This document shows positions 47,088 to 55,478 of a stretch of 64,000 bases of DNA, piece by piece (position 1 is the stretch's first letter; each line of letters begins with the position of its first letter). The stretch is from Candidatus Denitrolinea symbiosum (lineage in GTDB: Bacteria > Chloroflexota > Anaerolineae > Anaerolineales > Villigracilaceae). The stretch is taken from positions 2,170,001 through 2,234,000 of the forward strand of contig BLAA01000001.1 of NCBI GenBank assembly GCA_017312345.1. The letters are read 5' to 3'. The translations under genes and the position numbers were made by a program. Below the pieces are notes generated by a model that was given only the letters and a program-made list of their open reading frames with translations, had not been told where the DNA came from and did no database searches.

Positions 47088-48509
47088 CTAGAAATTTCCC
47101 GCCTCATCCGCCATGCGGACGACGCGCGGGGTGAACTTCCCGACTACTTCCACCAGATCGTGCTGCGCGGCGATGACTGTCTCGATCGGCTTGTAGGCCT
47201 GCGGCGATTCGTCCAGGCCGCCGCCGAGGAGGGTGACGCCGCGCTCCCTGAGATACGCGTCCCGCGCGGATTTGGAGATGGAATTCAGCGCGGCCTTGCG
47301 GCTCATCATCCGACCCGCGCCGTGCGAGGCCGACATGAGCGACTCAGCCGCCCCGCGCCCGCGGACGAGATAGCCCGCGTCGCCCATCGAGCCGGGGATG
47401 ATTCCCAACACGCCCGCGCCCGCGGGCGTGGCGCCTTTTCGGTGGACGATGACCTCGCGCCCGTCGGGGAGTCTCTCGCGCCAGGCGAAGTTATGATGGT
47501 TCTCCACGACCGCGGCTGCTTTCAGTCCGGCCGCCTCGGCCACGCGGCGATGGATAACGTAATGGTTGGCCGCGGCGAAGCGTCCCGCCAGTTCCATCGA
47601 GAGCCAGTATTCCTGTCCCTCCTCGGAGTCAAGCGAAAGCCAGGCGAGGTGACGGACGCTTTTATCGAGGCGGGGGTGCAGTTCCATCGCCAGTTTGCTG
47701 TAACGGTCGGCGATCTTGAATCCCACCGAGCGCGATCCGCTGTGCGAGAGTAGCGCGAGATATTCGCCGGGTTGCAATCCAGACAGCGGCTCGTTCAGGC
47801 GGAACGCGCCCCACTCCACAAAGTGATTCCCCGTCCCGCTCGTGCCGAGTTGTTTGACGGCGTTATCGCGCAAAGTTTGGAGCAGGCGCGTCGCCTCCCA
47901 GTCGGGGTCGTCCAAAACGGGATGCCGGGCGCGGCGTTCGCCTTTCCATTCCGCGCCGAGACCGAAGGCGGTCTGGGTCAACAGCGCGTTTTCGAAGAGC
48001 GCGGGTTTTTGCTCCAACAGACGCGGGGAGACCTCGTACAGCGAGAGCCGCATCCGGCAGGCGATGTCCACGCCGACGGCGTAAGGGATGACGGCGTTAT
48101 CGGTCGCGAGGACGCCTCCGATGGGCAGCCCGTAGCCGACGTGCGCGTCGGGCATGAGCGCGCCCGCCACGGAGACGGGCAGGCGCATGGCGTTGTCCAT
48201 CTGCGCGATGGACTGGTCATCGATCTGCTCCTTTCCCCACACGGGGTAGGGCGACGCTTCGCCGCGCAGTTCGGCGGGACTCTCCTCCCGAGGCCGGTCC
48301 GCGCGCAGGCATTCGCGCGCCAGCTCGGCGAGAGTCTCGTCGGCGAGGAAACGGCCAGGGTCGGCGCGCACCGCGTCCAGTCGCGCGAGAACCGTGTCGC
48401 GGTCGAGTCCCGAATCGAGGAGTCGAGTCGCCGCGTCTTTGGCGAGTCCGATGATCCGTCCTTCGGGCCAGCCGCGGCGTTTGAGCGTTTTGCCGGTCAC
48501 GATGTCCAT
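47088..48509 (-). CDS. rtcB: RtcB family RNA ligase
   Basis: This is a GTP- and Mn-dependent RNA ligase that joins 2',3'-cyclic-phosphate ends in RNA repair or tRNA healing. The 473 residues carry DAHVGYG, GVDIACRM with the metal Cys, GTSGTGNHFVE, LSHSGSRSVG, ENHHNFAW, HRKGATPAG, and the guanylated His region SASHGAGRMMSR. No RtcA or archease is nearby. On the minus strand TATCAT ends exactly 6 bases before the ATG, suggesting a leaderless message. Confidence 0.95.
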   Translation of the reverse strand: MDIVTGKTLKRRGWPEGRIIGLAKDAATRLLDSGLDRDTVLARLDAVRADPGRFLADETLAELARECLRADRPREESPAELRGEASPYPVWGKEQIDDQSIAQMDNAMRLPVSVAGALMPDAHVGYGLPIGGVLATDNAVIPYAVGVDIACRMRLSLYEVSPRLLEQKPALFENALLTQTAFGLGAEWKGERRARHPVLDDPDWEATRLLQTLRDNAVKQLGTSGTGNHFVEWGAFRLNEPLSGLQPGEYLALLSHSGSRSVGFKIADRYSKLAMELHPRLDKSVRHLAWLSLDSEEGQEYWLSMELAGRFAAANHYVIHRRVAEAAGLKAAAVVENHHNFAWRERLPDGREVIVHRKGATPAGAGVLGIIPGSMGDAGYLVRGRGAAESLMSASHGAGRMMSRKAALNSISKSARDAYLRERGVTLLGGGLDESPQAYKPIETVIAAQHDLVEVVGKFTPRVVRMADEAGNF

Positions 48510-48585
48510 ATTTCAATGATACCGTATGCGGGAAGAAAAAACGCCCGCGTTTCCGCGAGCGTTTGACCATGCGCCAACTGCTTGA

Positions 48586-50286
48586 CTACCCCTTCTTCTG
48601 TTCCCTGGCCCAACTGTCTTTCAGCGTCACCGTCAAATTGAAGACGGGTTTGCCGGGCGTCGAGTCGGGATCGGCGCAGAAGTAGCCCGTCCGCTCGAAC
48701 TGGAGTTTTTCGCCCGCTGTCACGTTGGCGAGCGACGGCTCGACGTAACCGTTCAGCGTTTCGAGCGAGTTGGGGTTGACGATGGAGTCCAGCTCGCCGT
48801 CGTCGGGACGCTCGACGGTGAACAACTGTGAATAGAGGCGGACTTCCGCGCGGACGGCGTGCGCGGCCGAGACCCAATGGATGGTGGACTTGACCTTGCG
48901 TCCGTCGGGCGCGTCGCCGCCTTTGCTGGCGGGATCGTACGCGCAGTGGACTTCGGTCACGTTGCCCGCCTCGTCCTTGACGACGCCCGTGCATTTGACC
49001 AGGTAGGCGTAGCGCAGCCGCACTTCGTTGCCGGGGAAGAGACGGAAATATTTGGGCGGCGGCGTCTCACGGAAATCGTCCTGCTCGATGTAGAGGACTT
49101 TCGAGAAGGGGACTTTGCGCGTCCCCGCGGACGGGTCTTCGGGGTTGTTGACCGCGTCCATTTCTTCGACCTGCCCTTCGGGATAGTTGTCAATGACCAG
49201 TTTGAGCGGGCGCAGGACGGCCATGCGGCGCAGGGCGTGTTTGTTCAAGTCGTTGCGGATGACGGCTTCGAACTGCGCCATTTCCACGTAACTGTCGTTC
49301 TTGGTTTCGCCGAGTCCCGTCACGAAGTTGACGATGGCTTCGGGCGTGACGCCGCGGCGCCTCAGTCCGCGCAGGGTGGTGAGACGCGGGTCGTCCCAGC
49401 CGCGCACGATCCCCTCCTCGACGAGTCTCCGCACCTTGCGCTTTGACATCATCGCGTACGTCAGGTTAAGGCGCGTGAATTCGATCTGGCGCGAGGGGAA
49501 GGCCTCCAGTTTTTGCAGGAACCACTCGTAGAGCGGGCGGTGGATGATGTATTCGTTGGAACACAGCGAGTGGGTGACGCCCTCCATCGAGTCGTTCTGT
49601 CCGTGCGACCAATCGTACATCGGGTAGATGTGCCACTTGTCGCCCGTGCGGTGGTGATGCGCGTTCATGATTCGATACATGACGGGATCGCGCAGCAGGA
49701 TATTGGGGTGCGCCATGTCAATTTTGGCGCGCAGGACGCGGCTGCCTTCGGCAAATTCGCCGTTCTTCATCCGCTCCAGCAGATCGAGGTTTTCTTCGAC
49801 GGAGCGGTTGCGATAGGGCGAGTCGACGCCCGGCTTGAGCGCGGACTCGGTCTCGCTCCACTTCGTACCCTTCGGCAGGGTCCCGCGCGACGCGCTCATC
49901 TCCTCCTGGGTCTGGTCGTCCACGTAGGCGAGTCCCATTTTGACGAGTCTCACCGCCCAGTCGTAGAGCAGGTCGAAGTAGTCGGAGGCGTAGGTCTCCT
50001 TCGCCCACTGGATTCCCAGCCAGGCCGCGTCCTCCTTGATGGCGTCCACGAACTCGGTCTCTTCTTTGGACGGGTTGGTGTCGTCGAAGCGCAGGTAGAG
50101 TTCGCCGCCGAATTCTTGCGCGGTGAAATAGTCAATCAAAAAGGCTTTGACGTGCCCGATGTGGAGATAGCCGTTTGGCTCGGGCGGCAGGCGTGTGCGG
50201 ACGTAGTTGAAGCGTCCGCTTTTCAGGTCTTCGGCGACGGCTTCACGGATGAAGGCAGGGATTTTGCTGGCGGTTTCTTCGGTCAT
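48586..50286 (-). CDS. glnS: Glutaminyl-tRNA synthetase
   Basis: This enzyme charges tRNA-Gln directly. The 566 residues have the class I motif HIGH at 42-45 ([16 protein letters not shown]) and the MSKRK motif ([13 protein letters not shown]), and [26 protein letters not shown], typical of GlnRS. Start MTEETASK at 50286 has AAAGGA upstream. It lies divergently next to a tRNA-Gln gene, which is a telling neighbourhood. Its presence implies that the GatCAB route is not needed for glutamine. Confidence 0.96.
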   Translation of the reverse strand: MTEETASKIPAFIREAVAEDLKSGRFNYVRTRLPPEPNGYLHIGHVKAFLIDYFTAQEFGGELYLRFDDTNPSKEETEFVDAIKEDAAWLGIQWAKETYASDYFDLLYDWAVRLVKMGLAYVDDQTQEEMSASRGTLPKGTKWSETESALKPGVDSPYRNRSVEENLDLLERMKNGEFAEGSRVLRAKIDMAHPNILLRDPVMYRIMNAHHHRTGDKWHIYPMYDWSHGQNDSMEGVTHSLCSNEYIIHRPLYEWFLQKLEAFPSRQIEFTRLNLTYAMMSKRKVRRLVEEGIVRGWDDPRLTTLRGLRRRGVTPEAIVNFVTGLGETKNDSYVEMAQFEAVIRNDLNKHALRRMAVLRPLKLVIDNYPEGQVEEMDAVNNPEDPSAGTRKVPFSKVLYIEQDDFRETPPPKYFRLFPGNEVRLRYAYLVKCTGVVKDEAGNVTEVHCAYDPASKGGDAPDGRKVKSTIHWVSAAHAVRAEVRLYSQLFTVERPDDGELDSIVNPNSLETLNGYVEPSLANVTAGEKLQFERTGYFCADPDSTPGKPVFNLTVTLKDSWAREQKKG

Positions 50287-50497
50287 TTTGTTTCCTTTGT
50301 ACCGCAATTATAACAAACGCCCGGCGGTTCTTTGGCGCAAAGGGTTTTTGTGTCTTGGCGGTTTTGTGTGAAAAGGATTCCGCAAGTTTTACTTGCTGCT
50401 TTCCCGAAGTAGAACTTCGGGATTCCAAATTTTCATCATTCGGAGGCGCTCCCCCGTTCATGCTTTGTAAAAGCCATGATGAAAGCGCGTTCCGCCC

Positions 50498-50526
50498 TTG
50501 CCCGAAACGGACGGGCGTGCTAAAAT
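50498..50526 (+). promoter_or_regulatory. Sigma70-type promoter of tRNA-Gln
   Basis: TTGCCC, a 17-base spacer and TAAAAT, ending 17 bases before the tRNA 5' end. Confidence 0.75.
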
Positions 50527-50543
50527 ACCGCCCGCTGGAATAG

Positions 50544-50614
50544 TGGGGGCTCGTCTAATGGCAGGACGACTGACTCTGGATCAGTTAGTAGAGGTTCGAA
50601 TCCTTTGCCCCCAG
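50544..50614 (+). tRNA. tRNA-Gln (anticodon CTG)
   Basis: The cloverleaf folds: acceptor TGGGGGC with GCCCCCA, D arm with GTC/GAC, anticodon stem ACTGA/TCAGT around loop CTCTGGA (anticodon CTG), T arm AGAGG/CCTTT with TTCGAAT. The discriminator base is G and CCA is not encoded (GCTTG follows), so the CCA-adding enzyme at 43823-45079 would be needed. It reads CAG codons. It is 71 bases long. Confidence 0.95.
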
Positions 50615-50618
50615 CTTG

Positions 50619-50644
50619 AAAAGACTCCCAACCGGGAGTCTTTT
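50619..50644 (+). terminator. Rho-independent terminator of tRNA-Gln
   Basis: AAAAGACTCCC pairs with GGGAGTCTTTT around loop AACC, 5 bases after the tRNA. Confidence 0.85.
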
Positions 50645-50650
50645 CATTGA

Positions 50651-50726
50651 GCGGTTCGGATCCCCATTCAGGGGACGATGTCCTTTGTCTCCAGCTTGAA
50701 AAGACTCCCAACCGGGAGTCTTTTCA
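50651..50726 (+). pseudogene. Decayed second copy of the tRNA-Gln 3' end plus terminator
   Basis: GCGGTTCGGATCC resembles the T arm GAGGTTCGAATCC. After a roughly 17-base insertion, 50681-50726 repeats 50601-50646 with two mismatches, including the tRNA 3' strand and the complete terminator (50699-50724). It cannot fold as a tRNA. It may be left from unequal duplication or from integration and excision at the tRNA end. Confidence 0.7.
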
Positions 50727-50764
50727 TCGGTTTGCGTTATCCCAAAGACTTGACACTGCAAGTA

Positions 50765-50883
50765 ATCGGTACCTGCGCTGGGGCGGGGACGGCGAAGCCG
50801 TCCAGCCAGAAAAAGGCAGAGGCGTAGAAAAAGGCTTGGGATGTGCGCAGAATCCCCAGCGTCAGGGGCACGCCTTGTTAGGC
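50765..50883 (-). repeat. attC-like recombination site at the cassette 3' end
   Basis: On the minus strand GCCTAACAAGGCGTGC fits the R''-L'' start of integron attC sites (RYYYAAC core). The arm CCTGACGCTGGGG pairs with CCCCAGCGCAGG leaving one unpaired A, like the extrahelical base of attC. The 70-base terminal loop contains a further hairpin (GGACGGC/GCCGTCC). The matching R' core GTTRRRY is missing at the far end, so the site is truncated or decayed. Confidence 0.55.
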
Positions 50884-51542
50884 GTTTTTTGTTGTGCAAG
50901 ACTCCCTGGCAAACCAAAATGCCTCCACGATTATTGCAGAGTTTTTTACTCACAACTTAATCTTTCAGGTTTCATGAATTACGCAATACTTGTTTTGCAC
51001 AAAACTGAAATCGAAAGCCTTGCTTGACACAAGTTCAAGTTGTACGTCACTCGGGAGAGCCCCGAATAATGATTTGCCACTACCAAGAAGCACTGGAATA
51101 ATAGTAATTGTAATCTCGTCAATCAAACCTGCCGCAAGAAAACTTTGTATAGTAAGCCCGCCATCAACATACAGATGATTCAAACCTTTTGCGGAAAGGC
51201 GCTCAACTAGTTGTGTTGGATTCTCTGATGATAATGATACAGTAGATGGCACATTACTCGGTAAGGCATTGAGACGACGGCTAAGAACAATTACGGGAGT
51301 AGACTTATAAGCCCATTCGCCAAAAGTGAGAACTTGTTCAAACGTGTTTCGCCCCATTATAAGGGCATCTACACTAGACATAAACTGGGCATAACCGCAA
51401 TCTTCCCCTTCTGAAACGATAGCATTTGCCTTATTTAGCCAGTCAATACTACCGTCTGTTCGAGAAATAAAGCCATCTAAGCTTGTTGCAATGAATACTG
51501 AACACTTTGTCATTTTGCTAACCTTCCAAAAAAACGCCTAAC
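50877..51542 (-). mobile_element. 666-bp AT-rich gene cassette bounded by inverted GTTAGGCGTTTTTT
   Basis: GTTAGGCGTTTTTT at 50877-50890 and its exact complement at 51529-51542 bound one dihydrofolate-reductase-like gene. The interior is far richer in A and T than the flanking glnS, tRNA and secF. GTTAGGC/GCCTAAC are integron core-site sequences. No integrase gene lies in the window, so this would be a lone cassette. A non-integron element with 14-bp inverted ends is the alternative. Confidence 0.6.
50965..51513 (-). CDS. Dihydrofolate reductase-like protein (RibD C-terminal fold)
   Basis: The 182 residues match the RibD_C/YyaP-YwjB group: KCSVFIATSLDGFISRTDGSIDWL at the N-terminus, DALIMGRNTFEQVLTFGEW near 48-66, LYVDGGLTIQSFLAAGLIDEITITIIPVLLG near 115-145. 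This group is related to dihydrofolate reductase and riboflavin-pathway reductases and binds NADPH; the substrate is unknown and it is not the classic trimethoprim-resistance type. GC content is low relative to neighbours. It lies alone in the cassette, with GGAAGG upstream of the ATG. Confidence 0.85.
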   Translation of the reverse strand: MTKCSVFIATSLDGFISRTDGSIDWLNKANAIVSEGEDCGYAQFMSSVDALIMGRNTFEQVLTFGEWAYKSTPVIVLSRRLNALPSNVPSTVSLSSENPTQLVERLSAKGLNHLYVDGGLTIQSFLAAGLIDEITITIIPVLLGSGKSLFGALPSDVQLELVSSKAFDFSFVQNKYCVIHET

Positions 51543-51580
51543 TTGGATTTAGGCCTCGCGACTGTCCGGGCGGATCGTCC

Positions 51581-51611
51581 AAAGAAACTGGCGCGCCGTT
51601 CGACGCGCCAG
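51581..51611 (-). terminator. Rho-independent terminator of secDF
   Basis: CTGGCGCG pairs with CGCGCCAG and TTTCTTT follows on the minus strand, starting 7 bases after the secF stop. Confidence 0.82.
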
Positions 51612-51618
51612 CAGGCTG

Positions 51619-52536
51619 TTAGAGGGTCTGCGCTTTTTCTCCGCGACGGAACCACGTTGTCCATTCGCGGTTCTGCCATACCACCAGCAGGGGCGCGGCG
51701 ATGAAGATGGACGAGTAAGTTCCGCTGAGCAGGCCGACGAGGAGGATAACGGCGAATTCGCGCAGGGTGATCCCGCCGAAAAGGGCCAGGGCCAGGAGCA
51801 TGAATTCGACGGTCATCAATTGGGTGTTGATGGAGCGCTGCAGGGTCTGGATGATGGAATGGTTGGCGAGCGTCTCGAAGGGCAGGCGGCGATAGATGGA
51901 CGAGTTCTCGCGGATGCGGTCGAAGACCACGATCTTGTCCTGCACCGAAAAGCCGATGACGGTCAGCAGCGCGGTCAGGAAGAGCGCGTCCACCTGCCAG
52001 CCCCAGAATGTTCCGCCGATGGCGGTGACGGACATGACGATGGCTACGTCGTGGGCCATGGCGACGATGGCGGTGATGCCGTAGCGGAAGGCATGTTCGA
52101 GGCCGCGGAAGGTGAAGGTGATGTAGATCACCACGGCCAGCGCGGCGATGCCCACCGCCAGGGCGGCGCGTTTAGCCACCTGTTCGCCGATGGACGGGCC
52201 CACGCTGTCGAATTTCTCGACGGTCAACTCTCCGAATTTTTCCTTGAGGGCGCTTTGGATTTCCCTGCTGGAGGCTTCGTCCAGGAAGGAGGAGCGGACC
52301 TGGATCGTCCCCGCGCCGGTCGTCTGCACCTGGGCGTCTTTCACGCCGAGGCTTTCGTAGACGGCCACCACGTCGGCGGGCGCGGGCTGTTCGCCCGAGA
52401 AACGCACCTCGAGGATCGAGCCGCCCGTGAAGTCGATCGAGAGCGGCAGGCCGTTGAGCGCGATGAGGATCATCCCTGGAACGATGATGAGCAGGGAGAT
52501 GGCAAAGTACCAGTAGCGTTTTCCGAGAATGTTCAT
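51619..52536 (-). CDS. secF: Protein translocase subunit SecF
   Basis: SecF works with SecD to pull preproteins through SecYEG using the proton gradient. The 305 residues have six membrane helices, a periplasmic P1-like loop after helix 1 (IDFTGGSILEVRF) and the conserved TALLTVIGFSVQDKIVVFDRIREN near 185-210. Start MNILGKRYWY at 52536 has GGGAG upstream, 10 bases after the secD stop. Confidence 0.95.
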   Translation of the reverse strand: MNILGKRYWYFAISLLIIVPGMILIALNGLPLSIDFTGGSILEVRFSGEQPAPADVVAVYESLGVKDAQVQTTGAGTIQVRSSFLDEASSREIQSALKEKFGELTVEKFDSVGPSIGEQVAKRAALAVGIAALAVVIYITFTFRGLEHAFRYGITAIVAMAHDVAIVMSVTAIGGTFWGWQVDALFLTALLTVIGFSVQDKIVVFDRIRENSSIYRRLPFETLANHSIIQTLQRSINTQLMTVEFMLLALALFGGITLREFAVILLVGLLSGTYSSIFIAAPLLVVWQNREWTTWFRRGEKAQTL

Positions 52537-52546
52537 GTGTTTCTCC

Positions 52547-53908
52547 CTAAAGACCAAACCATTTCAGGTTTTCGTCGCCGGGTTTAATGACTTTGAGGAC
52601 GAGGTTGAGCAGGGTGCGGGTGACGAGGATGGCGGTGAAGAGCGAAATTCCCACGCCGAGGGCCAGGGTCAGCGCGAAGCCTTTGACGATGGTCGCCCCA
52701 AAGGATGAGCCGAACCAGAACAGGATGATGGAAGTGATGATGGTGGCCAGGTTCGAGTCGCGGATGGAGGACCAGGCGCGCGTCCAGCCCAGGTCAACCG
52801 CGTTGCGGAGGGTGCGCCCGGCGCGCAGTTCTTCCTTCATGCGCTCAAAGATGAGGATGTTGGCGTCCAGGGCCGCGCCGGTCGAAAGCAGGAAGCCCGC
52901 CACGCCCGCCAGAGTCAGGGTGATGGGGATGTACTTGAAGACGGCAAAGGCGATCAGGCCGTAGATAATGATGGACACATCCGCTAAAATACCGGGCAGG
53001 CGGTAGTAGATGCCCATGAAGAGGAAGACAATGATGATGCCGACCAGCCCGGCGATCAGGGATTTCTCCAGCGAGTCCTGGCCGAGGGTTGGACCGACCA
53101 CGCGGCTTTCCACGATCTTGAAGGGGATTGGCAGGGAGCCGTAGCGCAGTTGGATGGCCAGCGTGTTGGCGGCTTCGTTGGTGAAATCGCCGGTGATCTG
53201 GCCGCTTCCGCTCGTGATGGGCTCGTTGATTTGAGGCGCCGAAATGACCGTTTTATCGAGGACGATCCCAAGATATTGCTGGCTATGAGTGGAAGTGTGG
53301 TCGCTGAAAATCACCGCGCCTTCCGCGGTGAGCGTAAAATCAATGGCGTTGCGTCCATAGGCGTCTTTGGCGACCAGCGCGGAGGCGATCTTATCCCCAG
53401 TCATTACGGTGTGATAGATGATCGGCTGGGCCGGGTCGGCGTTGTTCAGGTCGGTCGCGACGCCCCCGTCCACGTCGGTCTGGACGACCGTCCCGGCGGG
53501 GACTCTGGTGTGGCCGAAATCCACGAATTCGAGGCGTCCCGTCTCGCCGAAACTGGCCTTGATCGAATCGGGATTCGCGGCGTCGGGAAACTCGCCGACG
53601 ATCCGGTTGCTGCCCGCCACCTGGAGCACGCTTTCATTGACCCCGAGCGCGTTGGTGCGATTCTCCAGAATTATGCGGGCGGTTTCCATTTGCTCTTTCG
53701 TGATGACCGTGCCTTCGGGAACGTCCGCTTCAAGCACGACCTGCAGGCCGCCGCGCAGGTCGAGGCCGAGTCTCGGGCTGACGTCGCGGCTCCACAGGGG
53801 CTTCTGGGTGAAGGGGTTGGTGATGCTTATCTTCTGATTGAAGTCGATCCAGACCGCCAGGACGACAACCAGGACGATCAAAATTACTCTGTTCGTTAGA
53901 TTTCTCAT
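52547..53908 (-). CDS. secD: Protein translocase subunit SecD
   Basis: The 453 residues have one N-terminal helix, the P1 domain (SPRLGLDLRGGLQVVLEADV, ending with FTNEAANTLAIQLRYGSLPIPF) and five C-terminal helices with TGAALDANILIFERMKEELRAGR. It partners SecF in the same transcript. The ATG at 53908 has GGAG 8 bases upstream; a GTG 18 bases earlier is in frame. No yajC gene is visible. Confidence 0.95.
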   Translation of the reverse strand: MRNLTNRVILIVLVVVLAVWIDFNQKISITNPFTQKPLWSRDVSPRLGLDLRGGLQVVLEADVPEGTVITKEQMETARIILENRTNALGVNESVLQVAGSNRIVGEFPDAANPDSIKASFGETGRLEFVDFGHTRVPAGTVVQTDVDGGVATDLNNADPAQPIIYHTVMTGDKIASALVAKDAYGRNAIDFTLTAEGAVIFSDHTSTHSQQYLGIVLDKTVISAPQINEPITSGSGQITGDFTNEAANTLAIQLRYGSLPIPFKIVESRVVGPTLGQDSLEKSLIAGLVGIIIVFLFMGIYYRLPGILADVSIIIYGLIAFAVFKYIPITLTLAGVAGFLLSTGAALDANILIFERMKEELRAGRTLRNAVDLGWTRAWSSIRDSNLATIITSIILFWFGSSFGATIVKGFALTLALGVGISLFTAILVTRTLLNLVLKVIKPGDENLKWFGL

Positions 53909-53986
53909 GCGCTGAACTCCACTCACAAAAATGCCTGCGGCTGGCAGGCGACGGAAGATTATACTACGGGAATTCCGATTTCTGGC

Positions 53987-54352
53987 TTACGGATTTGGCT
54001 GGAACGTGGACAGAAAATCCAGCGCTCGCGCCGCCACTTCGCCGGGCGTCAGCGAGTCGGTGTCCACGATCAAGTCCGCGCGTGCGAGGACGTGGGCGAG
54101 ACGGCGCTGCTGCTCGGCGTAATCGGCTTCGCTCCAGTTAAGTGTCCGCCGCGCCGAGCAGACGGGGAAGGAGGCCTGGAGGAAGATCAAAACGTCGGGA
54201 TCGCTCATCCGCCTCCACATGTCCTGAACGTGGGAATGTTCCTGCGCGATGTGACGGCAGACGAAGCCGCGGGCTTCGAGCGCGGCGATCAGCGTGGACT
54301 TCCCCGATCCGCACGGGCCGACGACGCCGACGACGAATCTATCCGACGGCAT
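53987..54352 (-). CDS. Small P-loop NTPase/kinase-like protein
   Basis: The 121 residues begin VVGVVGPCGSGKSTLIAALEARG with a Walker A motif (GPCGSGKST at 12-20), then CRHIAQEHSHVQDMWRRM, DVLIFLQASF and a C-terminal helix pair. The size fits a minimal nucleoside/phosphate kinase-type fold, but no substrate motif is recognised. It lies between secD and the phosphatase gene on the same strand, 42 bases after the latter, so co-transcription is possible. Confidence 0.7.
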   Translation of the reverse strand: MPSDRFVVGVVGPCGSGKSTLIAALEARGFVCRHIAQEHSHVQDMWRRMSDPDVLIFLQASFPVCSARRTLNWSEADYAEQQRRLAHVLARADLIVDTDSLTPGEVAARALDFLSTFQPNP

Positions 54353-54394
54353 GGCCGGGGGCTTTCGACGCCGCGCCGGAGCCGCGCCGGGCGT

Positions 54395-55102
54395 TCATGC
54401 GATGGGCAGGCGTACGCTCATGCGCCGCGCCTGGTCGGCGGCGTGCGGCGTCACTTTCACCGCCACCACGCTGATATCGTCCACGGGGCGGCCGTCGTCC
54501 AGGTGGACGGCGTGCGCCAGCAGCGTGTCCGCGATGATCTGTGGATCGGGCGACTCTTCGTCGTCGAGCATGGACTGGATCACGGTGCGGACTTCCATCG
54601 GCTGGCCGCGGCGCTTCCCGGCGTGTTCCAACCCGTCGGTGTAGACGATGATGACGAGGCCCGGTTCGATGTCGATTTCTGTGATGACCGGCCGCGTGTC
54701 GCGCGCGGCGCCGAGCGGAACGCTTTCGGTCGAGGCGCTGTCCAGCTTCCCCTCGCGGCAGATGAAGGTCGCGCAGGGGTTGTTGCGCGTCAGGACGATG
54801 GTGTTCGTGTGCAGGTCCACCGAGACGATGTTCAGCGTGCAGGAGACTTTGCCGCCCCTCTCGGTGTAGAGCGCGTCCGAGGCGGCGCGCGCCGCGGCCC
54901 CGTCTCGCACGCCTTCGGCCAGCAGTCCGATCACCTTGCGGACGACCATCATCGAGACGGCTTTCGCGCCGCGTCCGCTGGATTGACCGTCCGCCAGCGC
55001 CACCGAGAGTCCGCCTTTGGGACGTTCGACGACTTCCAGCGTGTCTCCGCTTTCGGAGACGGCGTATTTGTTGATTTTGGCGACAGCGATTTGAACTTCC
55101 AT
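54395..55102 (-). CDS. PP2C/SpoIIE-type serine phosphatase domain protein
   Basis: The 235 residues from MEVQIAVAK have the SpoIIE/PP2C pattern: LSVALADGQSSGRGAKAVSMMVV with metal Asp near 35, LSCTLNIV-like VSCTLNIVSVDLHTNTIVLTRNN, a GLVIIVYTDGLEHA segment and DDISVVAVKV with the terminal metal Asp. Such proteins dephosphorylate anti-sigma antagonists or other regulatory proteins. No partner kinase is adjacent. It is divergent from rpmF. Confidence 0.85.
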   Translation of the reverse strand: MEVQIAVAKINKYAVSESGDTLEVVERPKGGLSVALADGQSSGRGAKAVSMMVVRKVIGLLAEGVRDGAAARAASDALYTERGGKVSCTLNIVSVDLHTNTIVLTRNNPCATFICREGKLDSASTESVPLGAARDTRPVITEIDIEPGLVIIVYTDGLEHAGKRRGQPMEVRTVIQSMLDDEESPDPQIIADTLLAHAVHLDDGRPVDDISVVAVKVTPHAADQARRMSVRLPIA

Positions 55103-55128
55103 GAATCCAATTTTACAACGGTTCGGGC

Positions 55129-55157
55129 TTGACGTCACTGCTCTCTGCCGCTATAAT
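55129..55157 (+). promoter_or_regulatory. Consensus sigma70-type promoter of rpmF
   Basis: TTGACG, exactly 17 bases, then TATAAT, 67 bases before the rpmF ATG. Confidence 0.85.
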
Positions 55158-55224
55158 CCCGCCGCTATCTGACCCCCGCGCCGAGCCTCGCTCGGCGATT
55201 GCATGTCAAACGAAGGAGAACGGA

Positions 55225-55428
55225 ATGCCCCCACAACCAAAACGCAAACACTCGAAAGGCCGCCGTGACCGACGCCGCGCCCACGACGCCATCGCCGCCA
55301 AGAATCTCGTCGCCTGTTCCAACTGCGGAGCCATGCGCCTGCCGCACACCGTCTGCCCCAGCTGCGGACATTATCAGTCGCGCGAAGTGATCGAGATCAA
55401 GAAGGACAAAAAGAAGAAGTCCGAGTAA
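55225..55428 (+). CDS. rpmF: 50S ribosomal protein bL32
   Basis: The 67 residues start MPPQPKRKHSKGRRDRRRAHD behind GGAG, and carry the zinc ribbon CSNCG...CPSCG near 31-47. It is the C+ form with four zinc-binding Cys. The lysine-rich tail (KKDKKKKSE) is a bit long. A consensus promoter lies upstream and a strong terminator downstream, so it is monocistronic. Confidence 0.95.
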   Translation: MPPQPKRKHSKGRRDRRRAHDAIAAKNLVACSNCGAMRLPHTVCPSCGHYQSREVIEIKKDKKKKSE

Positions 55429-55433
55429 AACAG

Positions 55434-55462
55434 GAGCCGTGAATTTCACGGCTCTTTTTTTT
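55434..55462 (+). terminator. Rho-independent terminator of rpmF
   Basis: GAGCCGTGAA pairs with TTCACGGCTC and eight T follow. Confidence 0.9.
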
Positions 55463-55478
55463 GACGGATCGACGCGGT

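Noticed and set aside
50965..51513. Trimethoprim-resistance dihydrofolate reductase (dfrA/dfrB)
   Set aside because: The motifs are those of the RibD_C/YyaP group, not of resistance-type DfrA or DfrB, so no resistance is inferred.
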